Notes under the pieces: generated by a model | Seen by the model: only the letters and a program-made list of their open reading frames with translations | Told to the model about the DNA's origin: nothing | The model's database searches: none | Made by a program: the position numbers and the translations under genes | Assembly (NCBI GenBank): GCA_010015675.1 | Contig: ML976998.1 | Span: 26,097 to 90,096 of the forward strand | DNA length: 64,000 nt | Direction: 5' to 3' | From: Byssothecium circinans | Lineage: Eukaryota > Ascomycota > Dothideomycetes > Pleosporales > Massarinaceae | Shown: positions 1 through 11,815 of the stretch, one piece after another | Layout of the letters: every line of letters starts with the position of its first letter | How positions within the stretch are numbered: the first letter of the stretch is position 1

Positions 1-2703
1 TTCTATCGCACCAGAGGCCGAAAAGCGACTCCGAGAGATTCTACATCTTTCAGAGGAAGCTTACGAGAAAACGGCGCAGCAGTGTATTCTGAACAGCCTG
101 TCCTTCGATGTCATGTACGGAAGGTTCGAGGCTGTAGACAAGGCTCACTATAAGACGTTTGATTGGATTTTCGAAGACACGCCCAAGGGCGAGGACAATG
201 ATCGTGGTTGTCACACAAGCGAAACATTCATACATTGGTTGTCTTCCGGGAAGGGGATTTTCCACGTCTCGGGGAAATTGGGTTCGGGAAAATCGACTCT
301 GATGAAATACCTCTGTAGTCACAAGCGTACCAAAGCTGAGCTGCGGAAGTGGGCCGGTACGTCGCATGCTCCAGGGCTATTTACGCACTGGAAATGTTAC
401 TAACTAGGCACTATCAACAAGGCGACAGAGACCTAGTATTTGAGTCTTTCTTTTTCTAGAAACCCGGCTCCCCGCTACAAAGGTCTTTAAGCGGCCTTTT
501 TCGGTCTCTCCTTCACGACACGCTCCTAGCCCGCCCCGAACTCATACCTACGGTACTCCCTCACCAATGGACTCAAGTGACATCTACACCACATCAGTCA
601 CAAACAGGGATCCGTCTCAGCAGCGAGGACATTCGGGCGGCATTCTCTCGGCTCATTGAATTGCCGAACCTATACAAGAAGCACTGTTTCTGCTTCTTCA
701 TCGACGGCTTAGATGAGTACGAAAATACTCGCCAGGAAGATTATAAAGATATGGTCAACCTGCTTATTAGTTGGACAGAGGCTGCTCCTGAAGACGTAAA
801 GATCTGTGTCTCCAGCAGGGAGTATAACGTCTTTCTGAGCTCCTTCTCTGACCAAAAGAAACTTCGTGTTCAAGACCTCACGAGGGGCGACATGGAACGT
901 TACGTCCGAGATAGACTTGGTGATGTCGGAATAGGGACCGAAGCGGAAACAGAATCTCTCGTGAAGGCGGTCGCCGATAAAGCAAGCGGCATCTTCCTTT
1001 GGGTCGCTTTAGTGGTCAAGTCCCTTCGAGAACGGTTAGAGGATGGGTTTAAGCTGGCTTCCCTCGAGCGAGAACTTGAGGTACTTCCCGTTGAGCTGGA
1101 GGACCTCTTCAAATATCTTCTTCAGTCGATCGACAAGTCGGCCCTTGCGAGGGCTTATCGGACATTCGCCATTCTTCTGAGATCGACAACTTATCAGTTC
1201 GATCTTTCGCTGGATAGTTATTATTTTCTGGACGACTACGAGACCGACCCTGAGTTCGCCATAAAACCGTCATTTGGGATGAGCGAGCCATCTATGATCG
1301 AACGACGCGATATCGCGCGCAAAAGACTCAATGGATGCTGCAGAGGCTTAGCTGAGTTAGGTGGAACTTTCACAGACTTCACAGTTGCGTTCGGTCATCG
1401 CTCTATTCCAGAATTCCTTGAGAAAGACGAGACTAGGCGCAATATGAACTCTCACCTGCGCACGTTCAGTCCTGAAAATGCTCTTTCTCAACTGTTCCTT
1501 GCAGAACTGCGGTCCGCAGACCAGTACCGCATATCAACGCCCGTATCGACGCGTGTATACCTCGTCATTCGCATGCTCTATAAGAGCAAGGCTGATTGCC
1601 CCCCGTATCGCTGGCGAGAGCTTCTTCACTCCACTCTCCTTACGTTGGAGGACAGAGATGCAAAGGGCGCAACAATTGGTCAAGGCACAATCTGGACCGG
1701 ACCGTTAGGGCTGGTGCTTGGTCCCGATACCACCGGGGTCCCCAGATCGCCTCTTTATACCTCTGCCCTTCTCGGCGATTACGAATATATCGCTTGGAAA
1801 CTGGCCCATGATCCCACCATAATCGACGCTGATCTAAAGAAGTCTTGGCTTTTAGGCTGGGTCGCGCGTGGTGCAATATATAAAGGCAACCCTGGCTGCT
1901 TCCGGATCCTCGACTTATTTCTGAAGCTAGGAGCCTTATCTCCTAAGAGCATGCTGCATACTAAACCTCTGATACGATCTCCCCGTACGGATGTTGAAAT
2001 GACCTTCTGGCAGACCTTCATAATTCAGTCAGCATTTGCGTACATCCCGGAGCATGATACTGGTTCCCTCTCGAAGACGATTTATGAGTATGGTAGAGAA
2101 TATCACTACAACGTCGGTGCAATCATCGAGAAATTCCTGCGGCTCGGTGCTGACCCACATGTCTGGATTTGGGTTCCTGACAAATCTCGGTTCAAAGAAC
2201 TGGCTCACGTACCTTCTGGCTACTGTTATGGCTACAGACACCTCGACGATTGTGAAGTAATCTTCGGAAGAGAGCGACGGAAGATTGTCGGCAAGGCGCA
2301 AATTGCCATCGAGACCCTTGAATTCATTGACCGTAAAGATGGGCGCATTACTTTCAGAGACTTGGTTCTGTTTTGGAGATTGGATAATACCGACACTCTC
2401 CTTGAGCTGATTGACAAGGGTTTTGAGCAGCAAGAAGAACCGGTGGCAAAGGAGGGAATGATTGTGCTTCAAACTTTGCCACAAACAGAGAGGAAACCAA
2501 CTCTAGAGGAAAGGGAGGAAGCGGTAAAGGTGCAAGCACAAGCCTTGAGACACATCAGGACATGGTTTGGATTGTTGCCGCAAAGCCAATTTGCCACATT
2601 CCTCTTCGGTGAGTACTCTCCAGCGATAGTTATTGTATTAGCACTAAGAATTATTGCAGGCGTTGTGTTTGCTGTTATTGTCCTTCGACTATGGCCTGCT
2701 TGA
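1..2703 (+). pseudogene. NACHT-domain NLR-like (STAND) ATPase, 5' partial, interrupted by one TAG
   Basis: The frame is open from base 2 and the gene begins upstream of the window. Exon pieces 2-356, 422-2608 and 2660-2703 total 2586 nt, a multiple of 3. Intron 357-421 has GTACGT, a perfect TACTAAC at 398-404 and AAG. Intron 2609-2659 is 51 nt, a multiple of three without a stop, so its splicing is optional. The N-terminus holds the linker usual before fungal NACHT domains (ILNSLSFD...YKTFDWIFE), then the P-loop GKLGSGKST and Walker B FFIDGLDEYEN. After the first intron the reading is DRDLVFESFFF, then TAG (457-459), then KPGSPLQRSL. The family has Trp at the TAG (FFFW-KPG). After the TAG the frame stays open for over 700 codons with a helical, winged-helix-like region. 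No ankyrin or WD repeats are obvious. Such proteins act in self/non-self recognition and regulated cell death. Whether it is functional is unclear. Confidence 0.75.
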
Positions 2704-3057
2704 ATCCCACAGCGTAGTCGGGCTGCGGATGAGGCCCAAGGAGGGGGATGGAATTATTCCAGCCTTCGTTGACACTTTGATTAAGCATTTGAGATGTTTG
2801 GCGCCACGTACGGCGAAGGACTAGGCGGAAGGGACAATTAACCAGGCAATATCTTGAATAACTTCGGCTTCGTTCCTGTTTGTATCATTTCGCAAGTATC
2901 CTTGAAAAAAATAACTAGGGAGAAAAAACAAAAGCGCTGCGGACCCAACTGCCATAGTAGTGTCTATATTTTCCTGCCACCGACCTAGCATACATAATTT
3001 GAATGTTCAGGATCGCGCTCTCTGTGGATCATGGTCACCTAACAACAGGAGTCTGCC
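2704..3057. other. Intergenic, convergent 3' ends
   Basis: Lies between the NLR-like gene and the DUF6594 gene, which converge. I see no coding signal, RNA gene or repeat. Confidence 0.6.
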
Positions 3058-3995
3058 CTAATTCTTCTCCGCCACGTTAGATACAAACACCGAAAGAACG
3101 GCAGCATAAGCAGCCGATGCTGCCATTGTCTCAAAGCTAGATACCTTCAGGAAGAGCGATATGAGAAACACGAGAACAAGTATACAAACGGAAACGACTA
3201 CAAGCTGGGTCGTCCTGGATGACACGTGCGACAAGATAGCCAAAGGAGCAACCAGAAAGGCGGCGGTCAACCCTGCCGTCGTTACACGTCCAATGATGTC
3301 GGCTATCAGTATCGTGTTCTGGTACGACCATGTGCGGCCCTGTCCAGCGAACGACCTGAAGCCCTCTTCGTCGTTCTTGGCCCTTCTCGACAGTCTCCAG
3401 AAGCGAAATGCTCGTAAGTACCTGTGCAGCCAGCGCTGGAATGGATCCGTCCGGGCTCGCGTCCCTAGGTCCACTCTAAGCAGCCTGGTTTTGTGTATTT
3501 CGTACAAGCTGAGGTCATGGCGCAACCTGGATTGTTTCTCGTCGTCGAGCAGCGAGAATGTCTCCATGGTCATGATGTTGTTGAAGGCAGCGAGTGCTTC
3601 ATCTGTTTGTTGGGTTTGTCAATCAAGCACGGCAGCCGTAAACACTATTACATACCATATTGTCGAATAAGGTCGCGCAGCTTCAAAATGAATTCTTGGG
3701 TGATGGTGTCGTTGATGCTAGGGGTGTTGGAGTCCCGCTTGCTATGTTTGAGCCCCAGTCGATCGGTAGACGAAGGACTAAGATCTAGGCTAAGGCCAGC
3801 TTGGTAGATGGTGTGGTCCATCTCAGCAATTTCCGCTTCCAGGAAGCGGAGGTTCAGGAGATGTGTGGTCTTGAATCGACGAAAGCCATGGAGGGTGAGG
3901 TTGTTGTCTGCAGTGCTAGTTGCCCAGCAGCTTCGGAAGATGTCTATGATGTCGTGGTGGTTTGGAGGCTCAGTTTGCGAGGGTGGTTCAGACAT
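3058..3995 (-). CDS. DUF6594 domain membrane protein
   Basis: Two exons, 3995-3656 and 3602-3058, are joined by a 52-nt GTATGT...CAG intron (3603-3655, donor at 3655-3654). The product is 294 residues. The N-terminal half has the family pattern of a soluble region with a phrase like TTHLLNLRFLEAEIAEMD, where an Arg/Asn-rich strand leads into an acidic helix. It is followed by a Ser/Thr-rich linker and EALAAFNNIMTMETFSLLDD. The last ~75 residues contain three hydrophobic segments (around TILIADIIGRVTTAGLTA, TTQLVVVSVCILVLVFLISL and MAASAAYAAVLSVFV), so the C-terminus is probably membrane-embedded. DUF6594 is abundant in Pezizomycotina, has no assigned biochemical function, and is often found near NLR or heterokaryon-incompatibility type genes, as here between two NLR-like genes. 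Family assignment comes from sequence pattern; any role in incompatibility is inference. Confidence 0.75.
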
Positions 3996-4542
3996 GGCGG
4001 AGAACTAGTACCAGTGAGAAGCGATACAGAAACGACTAATTACGGCGAAAGCGTGGCTCCACCTAGAGCACCTTTGGATAAAGTGATCTATTTCCGGTGA
4101 ACAAACTCGCAAAGGTCTTTATTGTCTTATGTGCGCAGCTGGTAGTGCAAGGCTTTGCTACAAATGCATGCCCCCTGCGAGCGTGGCTCACCGGTGATAA
4201 CACGGCGATAGGCTTGTAGTGCCTGTATTGTCAAGCGAACGGCAGCGGGCACCAACACCGGCCCGCAGCGCAGCCAACGAGACGCTACCACGAGCGCCCA
4301 TCGCGTTTCCGCCCCAAGGCTGTCAAGACGTCAATCAATACCAACCAACCAACCAAAGCCCCCAAGGCTGCCAGAGGGCACCCTCTACACCCCTTCAGAG
4401 AGTAACCACAGCCCGGCATGACAGAAGACGGCGACCAGGCTGAGGCGGCGACGCTCATTTATGCGCGCCCGTCCTCGTAGAATGCCGTGGCTCCTACAGC
4501 GCAGCATCTGCTGTCTGCGTTGTATTCCGTTATTGCGCAGAC
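3996..4542. other. Intergenic, divergent promoter region
   Basis: Shared upstream region of the DUF6594 gene (minus) and the PNP/NB-ARC/TPR gene (plus). The interval 4320-4360 is rich in caacc words. No gene or clear regulatory motif was recognised. Confidence 0.5.
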
Positions 4543-7500
4543 ATGGCCGGCAACAAGCAACTCACCTGCGCCGACTACTATGTTGCGTGGATCTGCCCCG
4601 TCGCGGACCTCGAGCTCCTGCCGGCTCGGCTGATGCTGGATGAGGAGCACCCTAACCCGCCGTACGACACGCACTTCGACGAGAACACATACATCTGCGG
4701 CTCAATCAACAGCCATGCCGTCGTCGTTGCGACGTTGCCGCAGGGACAGACAGGCAACGTCAACGCCGGGCGCTTGACGGGGTCCATGTTCAAGACGTTT
4801 CCCAACATCCGCATGGCGGTGCTTGTGGGCACCGGAGGCGGCATACCCCGCCCAGAAGTCCCCGAGGATTCTCTCCAGGACGTTCACCTTGGAGACGTGG
4901 TCGTAGGATGGCCTGGTGATGGCAAGCCTGCCTGCGTGTATCATGACCGGGGCAGGGCCAAGGTGGACGGGCAGTTGGAGATGGTGGGCACGATGCAGGA
5001 CCCGGACTGGAGGCTCACGAGCGCGCTCGGCATCCTCGTATCAGACCACGATATGGGCAAAACAACCTTCGATGATCAGCGTGCGAGGTTGCAGCGTCAC
5101 AAGAAGAAGCACAAGTTTGCCTACCCTGGCGCCGAACACGACAAGCTCTTTAAGGCTGCCTATCGTCACGCTGGCGACTACGGATCGAAGTGTGTGACAT
5201 GCGATCAGAACGAGCTTGTCCAGCGACCACAGCGGGCTAAAGAAGACCAGCACACACTGGTCTTTCACCAAGGGAGGATCGCTACCGGCAACGCAGTCAT
5301 TCAGGACGGCGAGCTGCGGGACAAGATCAGCGCGCGGTGCGACGGGGCGCTCTGCGTGGAGATAGAAGCGGCAGGCGTCGACGCCAACAGACGATGCCTG
5401 GTCATCCGCGGCATCTCCGACTATGCAGACTCCCACAAGAGCGACATGTGGAGGTCATACGCGGCTAGCAACGCGGCTGCGTTCACGAGAGAACTACTAT
5501 GCAGGGTGCAGCCAGGCACGGTCAAGGAGATGGAAGGGGCGTCTGAAGGTTAGTGAGAGTTTTACTTGGCTGCGGGTTGCGTTGTCTTGCGTTGTCTTCC
5601 GTTGTCTACAGCATGTAGCAGTACATCAATGCAATGCTTTGCTAGCAGTCGATGCTCTGCGCAGTGCGCTAACGTAGGGTAGCGCCATGGCTTGTTCCTT
5701 TACCCAGACCACCGTCCTTTGTCGGGCGAAAGGCACAGCTCGTCCAGCTTAGTGCGCACATCTCGGCAGAAGGCTGTGGTCGACTCGCTATATACGGCCT
5801 TGGTGGGTGTGGAAAGACGGCCCTTGCTCTCGAAGCTGCGTATGGGACGCGGGAGCGGCAGCCTGCGCGTGCCATCTTCTGGGTCCCAACAGTCAGCCAG
5901 GAAAGCTTTGAGCAGGCGTACCGGGAGATAGGGCGGCTGCTGCGCATACCCGGCGTCGCGGACGCCAAGGCTAATGTCAAGCAGCTCGTCAAGGCCAGAC
6001 TGAGCGACGAGGGCTTTGGACAGTGGCTCATGGTTGTTGACAATGCCGACGACGACAGTGTCCTTTTCGGCCCGCTTCAAGAAGGAGGGGTCACAGACCG
6101 GCTGATTGACCACCTCCCGCATAGCCGCAAAGGCTCTATTGTCTTTACTACCCGGACCTGCAAGGCTGCAGTCAAGCTGGCGAGAAGCAATCACATACAG
6201 CTGAACGAGCTCGACGATGCAGAGGCAAAGAAGATGCTAGAGCAGCTTGTGCTGCCCAACAAAGACCTGCTTGAGGACGGCAAGGGTGTTCACGAATTCC
6301 TCGAGCTCGTTACCTACCTTCCTCTCGCCATTGTCCAGGCAGTGGCATTTATGGTTGGCAACAACACCCGGGTCTCAGAGTACATGGCTATCTACAGAGG
6401 GAGCGAGAGAGACGCGACAGATCTTCTGCGCAGAGACTTTGAAGACCAGGGCAGATATCGGCAGATCCAGAACCCGGTAGCGATCACGTGGTACATCTCG
6501 TTCAGCAAGATCCAAGAACAGGATACACTAGCGGCAGAGTATCTGTCTCTCATGGCATGCACGACTGGTGAGGCTGTACCCGCCTCACTGCTGTGGCCGG
6601 GCAGCACGAAGCTCGCGACTACAGAGGCACTTGGGACTCTAAACGCATATGCTTTCATCACTGAACGTCAGCGACAACAAAGCAGAACAGGAGTACGGCA
6701 GCACGAAAGAGCGTTCGACATGCATCGGCTAGTGCGGCTGGCGACTCGCAACTGGCTGAGAGAGCACAATCAGTGGCAAGAATGGGCGAGCAAGGCGTTG
6801 GCGCGCCTAGTGGAGGTTGTGCCTTTCGGGGATTACGATACGAGGGAGACGTGGACAGCGTATCTACCGCATGCTATGCATGTGGTTGGCCTCCGTGAAG
6901 TGCACGAGGCGGAAGATCGGATATGGCTGCTGGAGCGGGTAGGACTCTGTGAGCAGACGTTGGGACGGTACAGAGCGGCGGAGCAGGCTCTTGGGCAGGT
7001 GCTGGAACGAAGAGAGAAGGTTCTAGGAAAGGGGCACCCAGACACGCTGGCGAGCATGAATAACCTGGCACTAGTACTAGTCAACCAGGGGAAGTACGCA
7101 GAGGCGAAGGCGATGCATCAAGAGACGCTGGCACTAAGAAAGAAGGTGCTAGGAAAGGAGCATCCAGACACGCTGTTGAGCATAAACAACCTAGCACGAG
7201 TACTAAGCTACCAGGGGAAGTACGCAGAGGCGGAGNNNNNNNNNNNNNNNNNNNNNNNNNNNNNNNNNNNNNNNNNNNNNNNNNNNNNNNNNNNNNNNNN
7301 NNNNNNNNNNNNNNNNNNNNNNNNNNNNNNNNNNNNNNNNNNNNNNNNNNNNNNNNNNNNNNNNNNNNNNNNNNNNNNNNNNNNNNNNNNNNNNNNNNNN
7401 NNNNNNNNNNNNNNNNNNNNNNNNNNNNNNNNNNNNNNNNNNNNNNNNNNNNNNNNNNNNNNNNNNNNNNGAGTACTAAGCTACCAGGGGAAGTACGCAG

Positions 7501-8006
7501 AGGCGGAGGCGATGCATCGAGAGACGCTGGCACTGAGAGAGAAGGTGCTAGGAAAGGAGCACCCAGATACGCTAATAGGTTTAAACAACATGGCAATTAC
7601 ACTAAGCCTCCAGGGGAAGTACGCAGAGGCGGAGGCGATGTATCAAGAGACGCTGGCACTAGGAGAGAAGGTTCTAGGAAAGGAGCATCCAGATACGCTG
7701 GCGAGCGTCTATTTTGTTGCATATTCCTTGCGACATCAGCACCAGTACGAAGAAGCCTTACCACTCTACCAACGCGCCTTCACGGGCTTCCAGGACGCAC
7801 TTGGCCCCAATCATCCAAAGACCCGAGCTTGCTTATACCACTATGCTTCTGCTCAGCGTTCAGCGGATGCTTCACGCTCAGCAAACGAGAGGCACGAGCT
7901 TATAGATGCCGTATCTGAGGGCGTACACTCAGCCCCTCAGGGTCCCACCACAACCGAACCAGCATCAAGGCCCAAAGGTCAAAAGCGGCGCAGATTAAAG
8001 AAGTGA
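4543..8006 (+). CDS. NLR-like protein: nucleoside phosphorylase - NB-ARC - TPR
   Basis: Exons 4543-5548 and 5683-8006 (intron 5549-5682, GTTAGT...TAG, phase 1) give 1109 residues, including about 78 unknown ones in the N gap. Residues ~10-325 are a PNP/UDP phosphorylase-like domain (VGTGGGIPRP, GDVVVGWP, late VEIEAAGVDANRRCLVIRGISDYAD). The junction reads PWLVPLPRPPSFVGR, the usual entry to NB-ARC. The P-loop is GLGGCGKT (G374-T381) and Walker B is LMVVDNADD (D455). From ~745 come kinesin-light-chain type TPRs of 42 residues with the core VLGKEHPDTL..NNLA. The tail is basic (QKRRRLKK). The PNP domain at the N-terminus is a common fungal NLR effector, and TPR is a typical sensor. It probably acts in non-self recognition or regulated cell death. 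Near-identical repeats suggest frequent repeat-number change. Confidence 0.85.
7017..7700 (+). repeat. 126-nt tandem TPR-coding repeats
   Basis: The word aaggttctagg/aaggtgctagg recurs at 7017, 7143, 7542 and 7668. Spacing is exactly 126 nt (42 codons) on each side of the gap. Units are almost identical at nucleotide level, which is typical of expanding and contracting repeats in fungal NLR sensor domains. Confidence 0.9.
7236..7470. other. Assembly gap (235 N) inside TPR array
   Basis: A run of 235 undetermined bases is flanked on both sides by the same 30+ nt (gagtactaagctaccagggg and onward). The distance between equivalent repeat positions across it (7143 to 7542, 399 nt) is 21 nt more than three 126-nt units. 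The gap length is therefore not trustworthy, and the true number of repeats is unknown. Confidence 0.98.
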
Positions 8007-9153
8007 TTGAGTAAAGATCACTGCAGCAAAGTTGTTCAAGGCACTGGCAATTCAACAATTCAAAAGCGATGTTTTAACGTACTATCGGGCATTATCAAAC
8101 ATGTATTAGTGTAATATGAACCGATCTTGAAGTGGCGAGACGCCTAATCACTCCACCACCACCACCAGTAGGCACGTGCCTATACCTTACTGTGTATAGT
8201 CTTTCTTGACTGTACTTTTCCCCTAACCCACCGAATATTTGACAAATTCGCTACGTCGTGAGTAAACAGGGGGGGATAGATGGAGAGGCGATGGACGCTG
8301 TTGACCCGACACTGCGGTAGCCCTCGTCGGAGATTAGTTTTCTGGGGAAGGAAGTGACTACAGAACAGCATCACACCGCGTACATCTTAGTAAACGTATC
8401 GAAGAAAGATTGCGAAAGTCCGACCGTGGAAGTGTCTCGCGACGGGGTGCGTCTCTCCACCCAGGGACGGACATTGGGCTTATTCCGATGTGAATAAACC
8501 GGTTTACATACATGGCACACGGAACAACGTCCACCCTCTTGGGACAAAATCCATCTGGTATACGTGGACACCGGCCAACATGCCGTAAGGTTCGCAGTTA
8601 GGCACAAACTCCCCGTAAGTTTGTCGTGTCTGGCACATGAGTCCGCGAGGTTTAAGGGTGAGTGGCGGGATTAGATGATTTTCACCTGCTGATTGGGTGT
8701 TTGCTACAACGGTGTAGGGGTGGACCCCCAGTAATTTTGTATCGCGAGATATCCATCGGCAGTCGCTCTTCTCGGAGCAACCGTCGCAGCTCTTCGACAT
8801 TCTCGATTGGGATTGTGGCGTACGCAGACTCGTTCAAGGTGAGGGCTCGTCTTGCTCAATTGGACGCTCAAGTGAGGGACGAACCGGGCAGGCTGACAAA
8901 AGGGACGGAGATATGCTGGCAATTTGCGATGTGTACGGAGGTGCTTCAATGGATATAGGGCCAGTGGTCAATCAATGCTCAGCTACAGTCTCTTACGGTG
9001 GGAAAAGCTAACGTTAGAGCTAATCCTTATCTACACTAGACCAAATCTAGCAGGGCACCCTTGTCCTGTTAGATTTGACAAGATGCTGTATAAGGGCAGT
9101 CAGCTTTCACTTATAATCGCTGGATAGCATCTATGCTAGATAATTAATAAACA
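8007..9153. other. Gene-free interval
   Basis: Contains only short, mutually overlapping frames without family resemblance and a small cac microsatellite near 8152-8168. It serves as 3' region of the NLR gene and promoter of the GMC gene. Confidence 0.5.
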
Positions 9154-11189
9154 ATGTCGAAAATTATTGCTGCGCTATGTTTGAGCTTCGCTTGCTGGGC
9201 ACACAGTCGGTCGCTCGGTCAATATGCACGACGAATTACCTGGGATGAGGTGATTCACAATGCGACATACGACTTCGTGGTTGCAGGAGGCGGCATTGCT
9301 GGCTTGACGGTGGCCGACCGATTGACGGAAGATCCCAATGGTAAATTTAGTTTGCAACTCATGTATCTTTTTTGCTGACTCGCAATCAGTTTCAGTTCTC
9401 GTAATTGAATACGGCCCGTTCGACCAGCAGGAGGATAGTGTCATGGTTCCAGGAGCATACTTTCCAGTCCCTTACTTATGGCTTCCACTTATGAGCACTC
9501 CTCAAACTGCACTTGCAAATACATCGTATGGCGTTGCGTGTGGGAGGGTTGTTGGTGGCGGTTCAGTCGTCAATGCAATGTTCTTCCATCGCGCTGGAGC
9601 AGTTGAGTACGATGCATGGGCTCAGCTTGGTGCTACTAGAAGGGGTTGGGAAGACCTGCTGCCTTACTTTCAGAAGAGCGAGGCTTTCAGTCGACCAGAA
9701 GCGAGCTACGCTGCATCGCATAACATTACCTGGAACGACGCTGTGCATGGCTTTGATGGCCCTGTTGAGACGTCTTTTGCGCCCTACGACTACCCAGGAA
9801 GTGGTGAGATCATCAACCAGCGTCAAAGTGCATGAAGCTGACACATGAAGCCAACTTCTTCAATGGAGCGCATAGTCTTGGGATCAGCACCCCAGACGAT
9901 GCGAACGGCGGAGATGCGACGGGCGTCTTCCGTCTGCAGAGATCAGTGGACGCAAAGACACAGACTCGGTCGTCTGCGCGTGTGAACCATTACGACCGCG
10001 TCATTGAAACGCGACCAAATTACCATGTTCTTTCGGGCAGTGCTGTGACTAAAATCCTCTTCGAGGGCACTCGGGCGGTAGGTGTGCAGCATACAAACGT
10101 GACTGACAGAGTGAAGTATTCGGTAAAGGCCAGCAAGGAGGTGGTCATCGCGGCAGGCTCTGTCCATACTCCACAGATTCTACAGCTCTCAGGCGTTGGT
10201 GATGCGGCCTACCTCGAGCAGTTTGGCATCCCGTCCATCGTCGACTTACCTGGAGTCGGACAGAACCTCCAAGATCATCTTGTGCTGAAAGTGAAATACA
10301 ACTGTAGGTCTGGTCATCCGTAGAACCCGAGATCGTTAGAAAATGACTTTTACAGACACTTTCAACTTATTTCCGAACGGCGGCTCCCTTCAGACTAACA
10401 CTACATATGCCACCGAGCAACGTGCGCTCTACGACGCTGGGCAGCCCAGCGCATACGATCTAACAGCAACAACCGGGAACCTTATCGTGCAGCTCCCCCT
10501 TTCAAACTGGACTAATAATTCCGCATCCATCATTTCCCTCGCCAAATCTCAAGATGCTGCCCAGCTTCTTGGAGGTAACCCGGACCCGGGCGTGCTTTCA
10601 GGTTTCAAGAGGCAGCGTGAGATCATTATTTCCAACCTCAACAACACCGCTGTTGGTGACATCTCCTGGAACACTGGCCCAGAAACCAGTATTTACATGA
10701 CTCGTCCATTGAGCCGTGGCTCCGTCAAGATCAACTCCACTGACATTTTTACCGATCCTCTCATCGATTTCGGCGCTGTAACGGATCCCACAGATCTAGA
10801 GATGCTGCTTGCTATCTACCTTCGCAATCGCGAGCTCATGGCGACGCCCGATCTTGCTGTGCTTGGGCCCGTTGAGACGGCTCCTGCGGGAGGTTTGTCG
10901 GATCATGGAGCGATCAAGGAGGCGCTGAGAAAAGCTCTAACGCCTAGCAATGCGCATCAGTGTTGCACAGCTCCGATGATGAAAAGGGAATACGGCGGTG
11001 TTGTAGACGACATGAATAGGGTCTATGGGACAACGGGGTTGAGCATCGTAGATGCGAGTGTATGGCCGATCATTGTGGCGGGCGGTCCACAAGCCAGCGT
11101 TTATGCTATGGCTGAGAAGGTATGATCTCTACGGACATGATAAGACCCTGCTAAGTACAGAACAGGCAGCCGACATGATTAAAGCTTGA
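9154..11189 (+). CDS. Secreted GMC (glucose-methanol-choline) oxidoreductase
   Basis: Five exons: 9154-9340, 9390-9803, 9851-10303, 10356-11119 and 11166-11189. The introns are 46-52 nt GT-AG and the total is 1842 nt, giving 613 residues, the normal family length. The N-terminus MSKIIAALCLSFACWAHS is a signal peptide. The Rossmann motif is DFVVAGGGIAGLTVADRL, GMC signature 1 is CGRVVGGGSVVNAMFFHRAG and signature 2 is GSVHTPQILQLSGVG. The last tiny exon restores the family's ending AEKAADMIKA. FAD-dependent oxidation of an alcohol or sugar outside the cell is expected. The C-terminal active site is odd. The first His is present (HQCCTAPMM, where HPVGTA is usual). The second His, normally in a GH/AH-x-Q-A-x-x-YA context, is Gly here (AGGPQASVYA). 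Activity may be changed or lost. Several Asn-x-Ser/Thr sites fit secretion. Confidence 0.9.
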
Positions 11190-11815
11190 CATAGGCTTTC
11201 ACCCGTGTGAATGAGAATAGAAAAGATATGAAGGGCAAATCGTGCGAAGTCAGTGGACTTCGGACTGCCATGTTGTTATACCATATGGTAAGCTAGAGTT
11301 ACCCATGAGTGCGTTCGCTGTTTTGGCCATTTGATTTGTTGTGTATCGTACAGTCTTTCTTTTGAAGTAATTGCTTAGCACTATATCTGTTAACAGCCTT
11401 GACTGTCTTTTCATAGCCTTGATGTGCTGTACAAAGTATACTCACACGTATGGGTGGTTTTGGAATCACTTTTTTTTGCCACCCGCGCTCTAATCTGTTA
11501 AACACTACTAATTGAATTGACGTGTAGGGCCTTATTGGTTCGCTAGGAAATACAATTTCCACGTGATTCCAATTTCAGGCCGTATCCACTACGCTCCGCG
11601 AATAACTAAGGTGGTGGCACAGCCCCTCATGTGGCTGTGCAATCTTGCAAGCTTCCTCGGAGCTCTTCAGACGCGGAACCTCAGCTCTTCGTGAGGTCAC
11701 CTCCCTGTCCGCATTTTTCATCCCACTTTTTATGTGCTCTCCATGATCAGGAACCTTAGGAACCCCCACACCGCTATAGCATCACAGTACTCCTGTCCGT
11801 GGCCACAACGCTTCA
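11190..11815. other. Intergenic
   Basis: AT-rich spacer between the GMC and kinase-like genes. No coding or RNA feature was recognised. Confidence 0.5.

Noticed and set aside
357..459. Single intron 357-459 or donor at 396 in the NLR gene
   Set aside because: These joins either shift the frame or produce early stops. 357-421 is the only one that restores the family sequence, leaving one TAG.
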